A stretch of 11,216 nucleotides of DNA from an uncultured Jeotgalicoccus sp. (GTDB lineage Bacteria; Bacillota; Bacilli; Staphylococcales; Salinicoccaceae), in contig CANRKV010000035.1 in the NCBI GenBank assembly GCA_947631305.1, positions 1 to 11,216 of the forward strand, read 5' to 3'. The notes beneath the pieces are model-generated. The model did no database searches. It was not told the DNA's origin and worked only from the letters and a program-made list of their open reading frames with translations. Made by a program: the position numbers and the translations under genes. Below are positions 1-5,670 of the stretch, in pieces (the first letter of the stretch is position 1; each line of letters opens with the position of its first letter).

Positions 1-113
1 GGCCATTGCAGACTAAAGTTATGTGTACCGGCCATTTCTCCTTTTTTCTTAGCGAACGCACCGATTTGAAACAGGAAAATTAATATAAACAGAGTCAAAA
101 TTGCATGGGACAT
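1..113 (-). CDS. Small single-TM membrane protein, N-terminal part only (cut by window edge)
   Basis: Reading the minus strand from an ATG at 113-111, an open frame runs to the window edge and gives 37 residues beginning MSHAILTLFILIFLFQIG. A Shine-Dalgarno-like GGGAGTG lies a few bases upstream (about 117-124, minus strand), which supports this start. Residues 4 to about 20 form one hydrophobic segment, followed by AKKKGE. By the positive-inside rule this suggests an N-out, C-in single-pass protein. The remainder lies outside the window, so length and family are unknown, and I do not recognise it. It is divergent from the aldo/keto reductase. It could also be the first helix of a larger membrane protein. 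Confidence 0.55.
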   Translation of the reverse strand, partial: MSHAILTLFILIFLFQIGAFAKKKGEMAGTHNFSLQW

Positions 114-334
114 CCAATCACTCCCGAAAGTTTACATACAGTAACACTCCTAAATGTAATTGATTTATAATTCCCTGTTTCACAGGTGATAAAACCCGCA
201 TTTTCATAAGAGTTTATTCAACTGTAAAGAATAGACATGTTTTGGGTCAAATTCATCTTTGTTATCATTAAGAAGCGTATACTCCTCAAATTATTAAATT
301 GATAGTTAACAGTGTAATAGAGATTTCGTGAAAA

Positions 335-371
335 TTGCAGTTTGTTCTAATCAGAATTATACTTGTATAAT
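335..371 (+). promoter_or_regulatory. Possible promoter of the aldo/keto reductase gene
   Basis: TTGCAG at 335-340 and TATACT at 358-363 are separated by 17 bp. A perfect TATAAT follows at 366-371, with TTGTTC at 342-347 as an 18-bp-spaced partner. Either pair would start transcription about 45 to 55 bp before the ATG. Both -35 boxes match the consensus at only three positions, so the exact promoter is uncertain. A SigB-type promoter was looked for and not found. Confidence 0.35.
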
Positions 372-408
372 AATAGTAAAGAGTGTGAGACAAACTATAT
401 ATTCTACC

Positions 409-414
409 GGAGGT
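409..414 (+). promoter_or_regulatory. Ribosome binding site that fixes the aldo/keto reductase start
   Basis: GGAGGT at 409-414 is six bases before the ATG at 421. It rules out the in-frame GTG at 328, which would add 31 residues that do not look like part of the family. Confidence 0.85.
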
Positions 415-420
415 ATTCAT

Positions 421-1269
421 ATGCAACAGGTGAAATTAAACAATGGTATTGAAATGCCAATCGAGGGTTACGGTGTTTTCCAAGTCGACCCTGAAGAAAC
501 TGAACGCTGCGTTCTTGACGCACTGGATGTCGGTTACCGCAGTCTCGATACTGCAGCGACTTACGGGAATGAAGAAGGCGTTGGTAATGCAATTAAAAAG
601 AGCGGTGTGCCGCGCGAAGAAATCTTTCTGACTAGTAAACTGTGGGTTGCAGATCAGGGTTATGAAAAAGCTAAGAAAGCATTTGAGAAAACTTTAAATA
701 AACTTGACACAGATTATCTTGATTTATATTTAATACACCAGCCACTTGGGGACTACTACGGTTCATGGCGTGCACTGGAAGAGTTATATAAAGAAGGCAA
801 AATTAAGGCAATTGGTGTGTCGAATTTTGATTCAACACGTCTGGTAGATTTAATTGTAAATAATGAAATTGTACCTGCAGTAAACCAGATTGAACTGCAT
901 CCGTTTTTGCAGCAGAAAGATGCTCAGGCAGTAATGAAAGAATATGGCGTGAAAGTAGAATCGTGGGGACCGCTTGCTGAAGCGAAACACGGTATTCTTG
1001 AAGATGAAATGCTGAATGAAATCGCAGCTAAGTACAATAAAACAGTTGCTCAGGTTATTTTAAGATGGCACCTGGAGCAGGGTATTATTATCATTCCTAA
1101 ATCTGTCCGTAAAGAACGTATGGAAGAAAATCTCGATGTCCATGACTTCAAGCTTGATGAAACTGACATGGAAAAAATTGCAGAACTTGATAGCCGATAT
1201 GCGCGTATTGTTGATTACAATATTATGGATATCGTTACCGGTATGAACAATTCTAAGACACCTGAATAA
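421..1269 (+). CDS. Aldo/keto reductase, 2,5-diketo-D-gluconate reductase-like
   Basis: This is a 282-residue NADPH-dependent oxidoreductase of the aldo/keto reductase superfamily, a cytoplasmic single-domain TIM barrel of normal length. Starting from MQQVKLNNG, the catalytic tetrad is visible as D43 (in SLDTAATYGN), Y48, K73 (in TSKLW) and H107 (in LIHQP). NQIELHP at 155-161 and the cofactor loop IPKS at 225-228 with R233 are standard for NADPH-binding members. The family reduces small aldehydes and ketones such as methylglyoxal or keto-sugars, and the true substrate cannot be read from the sequence. The ATG at 421 was chosen because a GGAGGT sits just upstream. The gene is monocistronic, with its own upstream region and a strong terminator directly behind it. 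A role in carbonyl detoxification is an inference. Confidence 0.93.
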   Translation: MQQVKLNNGIEMPIEGYGVFQVDPEETERCVLDALDVGYRSLDTAATYGNEEGVGNAIKKSGVPREEIFLTSKLWVADQGYEKAKKAFEKTLNKLDTDYLDLYLIHQPLGDYYGSWRALEELYKEGKIKAIGVSNFDSTRLVDLIVNNEIVPAVNQIELHPFLQQKDAQAVMKEYGVKVESWGPLAEAKHGILEDEMLNEIAAKYNKTVAQVILRWHLEQGIIIIPKSVRKERMEENLDVHDFKLDETDMEKIAELDSRYARIVDYNIMDIVTGMNNSKTPE

Positions 1270-1276
1270 AATATTG

Positions 1277-1314
1277 AAAGACTCCGTTTTGAAATTATCA
1301 AAATGGGGTCTTTT
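1277..1314 (+). terminator. Rho-independent terminator of the aldo/keto reductase gene
   Basis: A 15-bp stem pairs 1277-1291 with 1299-1313 around the loop AAATTAT. All fifteen positions pair if G-U wobbles are allowed. The run of T at 1311-1314 is short and continues as TTTTAAAG. It lies 7 bp after the stop codon, so it ends this transcript and separates it from the following mph unit. Confidence 0.85.
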
Positions 1315-1323
1315 AAAGTTAAT

Positions 1324-1354
1324 TTGAGTTATTTTAAATTATAATTAAGATAAT
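1324..1354 (+). promoter_or_regulatory. Possible promoter of the mph-nmo unit
   Basis: TTGAGT at 1324-1329 and GATAAT at 1349-1354 have a 19-bp spacer, which is on the long side. A TATAAT at 1340-1345 has no good -35 partner. A start near 1361 would leave almost no leader before the ribosome binding site AAGGGGG at 1363-1369. There is therefore no room for the leader-peptide attenuators known from inducible macrolide resistance genes such as erm and msr. Confidence 0.35.
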
Positions 1355-1376
1355 AGAAATTTAAGGGGGATATACG

Positions 1377-2282
1377 ATGATTAACAATGCTGAACAAGCA
1401 GTACAGCTCGCAATGGACCACGATATTAAAATTGAAAAAGAATCAGTTGAGATTAATGATTCCGGTCTGGATTTTCTTGCAGTATTCGCTGCAGACGACA
1501 AAGGGACGGACTGGGTTTTAAGAATTCCAAGACGGGATGACGTACTTCCGAGAACGACTTCAGAAAAAGACGTACTGGATACAGTAAATGAACACAATGT
1601 TTCTTTTCAGGCACCGCACTGGGAAGTATACACAGATGAACTTATTGCTTATAAAAAACTGGACGGAGTACCTGCGGGTACAATAGATCATGATATTGGA
1701 AACTATATCTGGGAAATAGATATAGAAAATGTGCCTGCAAAATTTAACCATTCACTCGGTCAGGTGCTGGCTGAAATGCATGCTCTTCCTGAAGATGCAT
1801 TCACCGATGCAGGAATAGCGATTTATACAGCAGAGGAAGCACGGGAAGAAATGAAAGAACGTATGCAAAAAGTGAAAAATAAATACGGTGTATCTGAAGA
1901 ATTATGGAACAGATGGCAGAAGTGGATTAACGATGATCAAATGTGGCCAAAACAAACAGCATTCAGTCATGGGGATGTTCATGCAGGACATACGATGATT
2001 GATAAAAATGCAAAAGTGACAGGATTAATAGACTGGACCGAAGCCCAGGTGACAGATGTATCGAGAGATTTTCTGTTTAACTATAAAGCGTTCGGAGAAA
2101 AAGGCCTCGATGATTTAATCGAAGCATATAAAGAAGCCGGCGGTTATTACTGGCCAAAAATGAAAGAACATATTATTGAACTGGATGCAGCTTCAGGAGT
2201 GCCAATTGCAGAATTTGCGATTGTTTCAGGTCTAAAAGAATACGAACAGATGGCGAAACAAGTGCTGGGTGTAGATGATTAA
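1377..2282 (+). CDS. mph: Macrolide 2'-phosphotransferase, Mph(C)-like
   Basis: This 301-residue cytoplasmic kinase of the aminoglycoside/macrolide phosphotransferase fold should transfer a phosphate from a nucleoside triphosphate (GTP in characterised Mph enzymes) to the 2'-OH of the desosamine sugar of macrolides. The N-lobe carries WVLRIPRRDD (46-55) and the hinge-like AYKKLDGVPAGTID (91-104). The catalytic loop is HGDVHAGHT at 198-206 with D200 as catalytic aspartate, and the Mg-binding motif is IDW with D219. GGYYWPKMKEHIIEL (255-269), as I remember it, is very similar to the same stretch of staphylococcal Mph(C), a protein of about 299 residues. Length, active site and ends all look intact. 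The start has AAGGGGG about seven bases upstream. It appears co-transcribed with the following nitronate monooxygenase, 25 bp away. No msr or erm gene accompanies it. The family call is firm, but activity on any given macrolide is inferred. Confidence 0.92.
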   Translation: MINNAEQAVQLAMDHDIKIEKESVEINDSGLDFLAVFAADDKGTDWVLRIPRRDDVLPRTTSEKDVLDTVNEHNVSFQAPHWEVYTDELIAYKKLDGVPAGTIDHDIGNYIWEIDIENVPAKFNHSLGQVLAEMHALPEDAFTDAGIAIYTAEEAREEMKERMQKVKNKYGVSEELWNRWQKWINDDQMWPKQTAFSHGDVHAGHTMIDKNAKVTGLIDWTEAQVTDVSRDFLFNYKAFGEKGLDDLIEAYKEAGGYYWPKMKEHIIELDAASGVPIAEFAIVSGLKEYEQMAKQVLGVDD

Positions 2283-2290
2283 TAATATTT

Positions 2291-2297
2291 AAAGGGG
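2291..2297 (+). promoter_or_regulatory. Ribosome binding site that decides the nitronate monooxygenase start
   Basis: AAAGGGG at 2291-2297 is one base before an ATG at 2299 and ten bases before a second in-frame ATG at 2308. The first is too close to be used, so MISLKTKLC is the likely N-terminus. Confidence 0.75.
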
Positions 2298-2307
2298 AAT
2301 GATTAAA

Positions 2308-3375
2308 ATGATTAGCCTAAAGACGAAGCTGTGCACACTGCTGAATATTGAACATCCGATTATCCAGGCAGGAATGGCAGGGGGAGCAACCACGCCTGAA
2401 TTGATTGCGAATGTGAGTAATGCAGGAGGACTTGGTACACTTGGTGCCGCATATATGAAACCGGAAGATATTAAAAAAGCGATTCATGATATTCGTAAAC
2501 TCACAGCTAAGCCGTTCTCAGTGAATTTATTTTGTGTTGAAAACTCTGACAAACCGGGTGATGAGGAAAAAAACATAGTAAAAAATGAACTGCTTAGAAT
2601 CGGCAGAGATTTAGGTGTCAGTGAGTTGGATATTAAATTTAATGCAGCAGATTATTTTGATGAACAATTTCAAGTATTAATAGATGAGAAAGTACCGATA
2701 ATTAGTACAGCATTTGGACTGCTGCCTGAAGAAAAAGTGAAACAGGCAAAAGAGAATGGCATTATAATTACATCGATGATCACAACAGTTGAAGAAGCGA
2801 TTCTGGCAGAAGAAAATGGAGTCGATATTATTATCGTACAGGGCTCAGATGCCGGCGGTCACAGAGGCACATTTGATTTAAGCAAACATAAAAATGGTGC
2901 AGATGTCGGTACGTTCTCTTTAGTACCGCAAGTCGCGGATAATGTGAAAATTCCTGTAGTTGCTGCAGGTGGGGCGAATGATGGCAGAAGTCTGGCTGCA
3001 GCACTTGCTCTTGGTGCATCAGGCGTGCAGATTGGAACTCGGTTTTTATCGAGTGAAGAAGCGGGAATTCATAAAGCGTATAAGCAAAAGCTATTCGACA
3101 GTAAAGAAGATGATACAGTCATTACTAAAGTATTCTCAGGAAGACCAGCGCGAGGTATCCTCAATACATTTATAGAAGAATTTTCTATGGATCCATTGCC
3201 TTATCCTTACCAGAACACTGCTACGAAAAGTATCAGAGGTGCCGCTGCGAAGAATGATGATGGGGAATACATGTCACTGTGGGCAGGACAAAACCTGCGT
3301 CCTGTTGTGAAAGAACAAGGTGCAGCCGAAATTATAGAAGAAATAATGGATGGTGCACGAAAAATACTGGAGTAA
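2308..3375 (+). CDS. Nitronate monooxygenase (2-nitropropane dioxygenase family)
   Basis: This 355-residue FMN-dependent TIM-barrel enzyme should oxidise alkyl nitronates, such as propionate 3-nitronate, to carbonyl compounds and nitrite in the cytoplasm. It opens with the family motif HPIIQAGMAGG (16-26) and SNAGGLGTLG (37-46). The QGSDAGGHRG block at 178-187 holds the probable catalytic base H185. PVVAAGGANDG (216-226) and LGASGVQIGTRFL (235-247) form the FMN phosphate site. The length is typical and the protein is complete. It follows mph by 25 bp with no terminator or promoter between them, so the two are probably one transcript. The TAA stop lies inside the first unit of a 41-bp tandem array. 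Some family members are instead enoyl-ACP reductases (FabK). The SDAGGH motif and overall layout favour nitronate monooxygenase, but FabK-like activity cannot be fully excluded. Confidence 0.88.
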   Translation: MISLKTKLCTLLNIEHPIIQAGMAGGATTPELIANVSNAGGLGTLGAAYMKPEDIKKAIHDIRKLTAKPFSVNLFCVENSDKPGDEEKNIVKNELLRIGRDLGVSELDIKFNAADYFDEQFQVLIDEKVPIISTAFGLLPEEKVKQAKENGIIITSMITTVEEAILAEENGVDIIIVQGSDAGGHRGTFDLSKHKNGADVGTFSLVPQVADNVKIPVVAAGGANDGRSLAAALALGASGVQIGTRFLSSEEAGIHKAYKQKLFDSKEDDTVITKVFSGRPARGILNTFIEEFSMDPLPYPYQNTATKSIRGAAAKNDDGEYMSLWAGQNLRPVVKEQGAAEIIEEIMDGARKILE

Positions 3376-3809
3376 GTACTCTGTAGAATCGACATTGTCT
3401 ATATAGCGGTTTGTAAGTACTTTGTTGAATTGACATTGTCTATGTAGCGGTTTGTAAGTACTTTGTTGAATTGACATTGTCTATATAGCGGTTTGTAAGT
3501 ACTTTGTTGAATTGACATTGTCTATGTAGCGGTTTGTAAGTACTTTGTTGAATCGATATTGTCTATGTGGCAGTTTGTAAGTACTCTGTTGAATCGACAT
3601 TGTCTATGTAAGGGTTTGTATGTACTTTGTTGAATCGACGTTGTCTATGTAGCAGTTTGTAAGTACTCTGTTGAATTGACATTGTCTATGTAGAGATTTG
3701 TAAGTACTTTGTTGAATCGATATTGTCTATGTAGAGATTTGTAAGTACTTTGTTGAATGGACATTGTCTATGTAGAGGTTTGTATGTACTCTGTTGAATC
3801 AACATTGTC
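3372..3809. repeat. Tandem array of 41-bp units, 10 complete plus one partial
   Basis: Units start at 3372, 3413, 3454, 3495, 3536, 3577, 3618, 3659, 3700, 3741 and 3782 (the last 28 bp long), each exactly 41 bp from the previous, with no indels. Conserved pieces are GTACT, GTTGAAT, TTGTCTATGT and GTTTGTA. Units 2 and 4 (3413 and 3495) are identical and unit 3 differs by one base, so the left end is the most homogeneous. The later units vary mainly by transitions. Each typical unit has stops in all three plus-strand frames and a stop on the minus strand, so the array is not coding. There are no unique spacers, so it is not CRISPR. The array fills almost the whole gap between nmo and the chrA terminator, and probably lies in the 3' untranslated region of the mph-nmo transcript. 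It may be a minisatellite, and any function is unknown. Confidence 0.95.
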
Positions 3810-3830
3810 CACCACATTCCATTTTCAATC

Positions 3831-3862
3831 AAAAAACAGCCGCAAATCAAAGTTTGCGGCTG
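3831..3862 (-). terminator. Rho-independent terminator of chrA, possibly bidirectional
   Basis: CAGCCGCAAA (3837-3846) pairs perfectly with TTTGCGGCTG (3853-3862) around a 6-base loop. On the minus strand the stem is followed by six T (3831-3836 read as complement), a classic terminator 12 bp after the chrA stop. On the plus strand it is followed only by ATTTAATAAT, so it could also weakly end the mph-nmo transcript after it has crossed the 41-bp array. Confidence 0.92.
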
Positions 3863-3874
3863 ATTTAATAATAT

Positions 3875-5053
3875 TTAAATGAATCCGATCAGCATTCCGC
3901 CGAGTGCTCCAGTCACCACAATGACCCATGGCGGGAGTTTGAAGTAGACCAGCATCACAAACAGTATTGCTGCCAGTGCAAAGTGAATCGGCTCCAGTAT
4001 TGAGCTGGTCCAGATTGGTGTATATAATGCTGAGATTAATATTCCAATTACTGCAGCGTTTACGCCCATCACTGCGCCTTTAACTTTATCGTTATTACGG
4101 AGCATATCCCAGAATGGCAGTGCGCCTAAAATTAATAGGAATGCCGGCAGGAATATCGCGACAGTTGCGATCAGTCCGCCGATCCAGCCGTTCATAACTG
4201 TCCCGAGATATGCTGCGAATGTAAACAGCGGACCAGGTACAGCTTGTGTTGCACCGTAACCTGCTAGGAATTCTTCTGCTGAAATCCATCCCATTGGAAC
4301 GAGTTCCTGTTCGAGGAGCGGAAGTACAACGTGTCCGCCGCCGAATACGAGTGAGCCTGCTCTGTAGAAACTGTCTACAACCGCGACCCAGTATGAGCCT
4401 GTTAATTCACGAAGAGCGGGCAGTGCAAACAACAGTATGAAAAATAGAACTAAACAGACAGCTGAAAAACTTTTCTTAATCGGGAACGTTGCTGCTTTTT
4501 GCTTATCGTCATCTTCATGATTTTTATAAAGAATAAAACCGATGACCGCTGCAATCAGTATTACACCGACTTGTGTGAACACCGATTGAAAGAGTAAAGT
4601 TGCGACGAGTGCAAACAGCGCAATTACTTTCCGTTTGACGTCAGGTGCCAGGTTTTTGCTCATACCCATAATTGCATGGGCAACGATAACGACTGCAACA
4701 ATTTTCAAACCGTGTATCCATCCCGCATCTGCGATATCAAATGTTGTTAAGAGGGAGGCGAAAATCATCAACACAATTACGGATGGCAGTGTAAAACCGA
4801 CAAATGATGTAAGACCGCCGAGTACGCCGCCGCGCATCACACCAACGCCGATACCAACCTGACTGGACGCAGGTCCAGGTAGGAATTGCGAGAGCGCGAC
4901 AAGATCTGCGTAACTTTTCTCATCCATCCATTTCTTTCTGCGCACATATTCAGTATGGAAATAACCAAGATGTGCTGTCGGGCCTCCAAATGACGTCAGT
5001 CCGAGCCTTGTAGATACTAATAGTATTTCTAAAAGAATTCTAAGTTTATTCAT
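3875..5053 (-). CDS. chrA: Chromate transporter, CHR family (two-domain)
   Basis: This 392-residue inner-membrane protein of the chromate ion transporter family is the long form built from two homologous halves. The first half carries TSFGGPTAHLGYF (20-32) and QFLPGP (56-61). The second repeats these as VFGGGHVVLPLL (236-247) and QAVPGPLFTFAAYLG (270-284). About ten to twelve hydrophobic segments are visible, with a charged linker (KNHEDDDKQK, 177-186) between the halves. Characterised members export chromate, driven by the proton motive force, and related oxyanions or sulfate are also discussed for the family. The start has AGGAGAAG (complement of 5057-5064) a few bases upstream. The gene faces mph-nmo tail to tail and is divergent from the DUF3592 gene. 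No chrB-type regulator is nearby. The family assignment is firm. Chromate as the natural substrate is inferred. Confidence 0.92.
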   Translation of the reverse strand: MNKLRILLEILLVSTRLGLTSFGGPTAHLGYFHTEYVRRKKWMDEKSYADLVALSQFLPGPASSQVGIGVGVMRGGVLGGLTSFVGFTLPSVIVLMIFASLLTTFDIADAGWIHGLKIVAVVIVAHAIMGMSKNLAPDVKRKVIALFALVATLLFQSVFTQVGVILIAAVIGFILYKNHEDDDKQKAATFPIKKSFSAVCLVLFFILLFALPALRELTGSYWVAVVDSFYRAGSLVFGGGHVVLPLLEQELVPMGWISAEEFLAGYGATQAVPGPLFTFAAYLGTVMNGWIGGLIATVAIFLPAFLLILGALPFWDMLRNNDKVKGAVMGVNAAVIGILISALYTPIWTSSILEPIHFALAAILFVMLVYFKLPPWVIVVTGALGGMLIGFI

Positions 5054-5109
5054 TAACTTCTCCTGTAAATATAGTCTTGCTAAAATATACCATTTTAAGC
5101 AGTGTATTA

Positions 5110-5129
5110 AAATTTCTTTTGAGAAATTT
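5110..5129. promoter_or_regulatory. Palindrome between divergent genes, possible operator
   Basis: AAATTTC (5110-5116) and GAAATTT (5123-5129) are perfect inverted arms around 6 bp. The palindrome lies between the start of chrA and the upstream region of the DUF3592 gene. It does not match the Fur/PerR or CtsR consensus as I know them, and in AT-rich DNA such palindromes also arise by chance. Confidence 0.25.
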
Positions 5130-5189
5130 ACAAAACATTTACATTGTCATTTTAATGGGGGAATCAAATAAAATAGTCTGTATTCCTTA

Positions 5190-5198
5190 TGCTATAAT
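5190..5198 (+). promoter_or_regulatory. Extended -10 promoter for the DUF3592-rlmA unit
   Basis: TGCTATAAT at 5190-5198 is a perfect extended -10 element. No good -35 hexamer lies 17 bp upstream, which extended -10 promoters tolerate. A start near 5205 gives a leader of about 34 bases to the ATG at 5239. Confidence 0.5.
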
Positions 5199-5238
5199 TA
5201 CTTATCAAAATAATAATTCAGCAGGAGTGTTTCATGTA

Positions 5239-5646
5239 ATGACAGATCAACAGATACTAACTATAGTTTTCGGGTCTATAGGACTCTTTCTAATTTTAAT
5301 TTCACTGATGATTTATACTTTTGGTGTAGCAGTGAAGAAAAAGAAATGTACAAATAAAACAACAGGTATTGTCGTCGATAAAGTGCGCGGCAGTGATAAT
5401 AATTTATATCCTGTTATAGAATATTCAGTTGACGGTACAGTTTACAGAAGAAAGAAAAACGTCACAGCCCACGGTTCAATTAATAACGGTTACCCGTTCG
5501 GTTATGAGCTTGATGTACTGTATGATCCGGATAAACCTAAACGCTGTTTAATCGGCGGCACGAAAGTTCAGACGATTGCAGCATTTATACCGGGTTTTAT
5601 CGGAATGGTATTTTTCGTAATCGGTGTAGTGATATTTCTATTTTAA
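5239..5646 (+). CDS. DUF3592-like two-TM membrane protein
   Basis: This is a 135-residue protein with two membrane helices, about residues 7-32 and 112-135, around a roughly 75-residue soluble middle. KKKK follows the first helix, so the middle part is probably cytoplasmic. The middle has the pattern TTGIVVDKVRG...YPVIEYSVDG...YELDVLYDPDKPKRC, which is the layout I associate with DUF3592 proteins: a small beta-rich module that often ends in YDP.NP. The function of that family is not known to me. The ATG at 5239 was chosen because AGGAGTG (5223-5229) lies nine bases upstream. The longer open frame from 5077 has no such signal and would begin upstream of the likely promoter. RlmA follows 24 bp later with its own ribosome binding site, suggesting co-transcription. 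Confidence 0.75.
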   Translation: MTDQQILTIVFGSIGLFLILISLMIYTFGVAVKKKKCTNKTTGIVVDKVRGSDNNLYPVIEYSVDGTVYRRKKNVTAHGSINNGYPFGYELDVLYDPDKPKRCLIGGTKVQTIAAFIPGFIGMVFFVIGVVIFLF

Positions 5647-5670
5647 TATAAGTTCAGGCAGGGGATTTAA

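Larger units (their letters stand above)
114..420. other. Divergent intergenic region, 307 bp
   Basis: This AT-rich stretch separates the minus-strand membrane protein from the aldo/keto reductase and should hold both promoters. Visible items are a small hairpin CCTGT-ttc-ACAGG at 174-186 and overlapping -10-like hexamers at 358-371 on the plus strand. On the minus strand a 16-codon frame beginning MITKMN has poorly spaced ribosome-binding signals, so I do not call it. No terminator, tRNA or riboswitch was recognised. Confidence 0.5.

Noticed and set aside
328..420. Extended start (GTG at 328) for the aldo/keto reductase
   Set aside because: No ribosome binding site precedes it, it would overlap the likely -10 elements, and GGAGGT at 409-414 sits correctly ahead of the ATG at 421 where family similarity begins.
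1361..1376. Leader-peptide attenuator for mph
   Set aside because: The space between the likely promoter and the ATG is too short to hold a leader peptide, and no small frame with a ribosome binding site is visible.
2299..2307. Upstream ATG at 2299 as start of the nitronate monooxygenase
   Set aside because: It lies one base after AAAGGGG, too close for initiation; the ATG at 2308 has normal spacing.
3274..3477. Minus-strand reading frame entering the 41-bp array
   Set aside because: It is the shadow of the nmo C-terminus and repeats; the 41-bp period shifts frame each unit and brings a stop within about three units.
3372..3809. CRISPR array
   Set aside because: The whole 41-bp unit is repeated head to tail with no unique spacers and no cas genes nearby.
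3413..3809. Array of promoters (TTGACA in units 2, 3, 4 and 8 with TGTAAG 17 bp on)
   Set aside because: TTGACA is present in only four units, the -10 partner TGTAAG is poor, and the direction would run against chrA. Sequence alone does not support it.
5077..5238. Longer start for the DUF3592 protein
   Set aside because: The extra 54 residues lie upstream of the extended -10 promoter, have no ribosome binding site and include an unlikely polypeptide; AGGAGTG at 5223-5229 fits the ATG at 5239.
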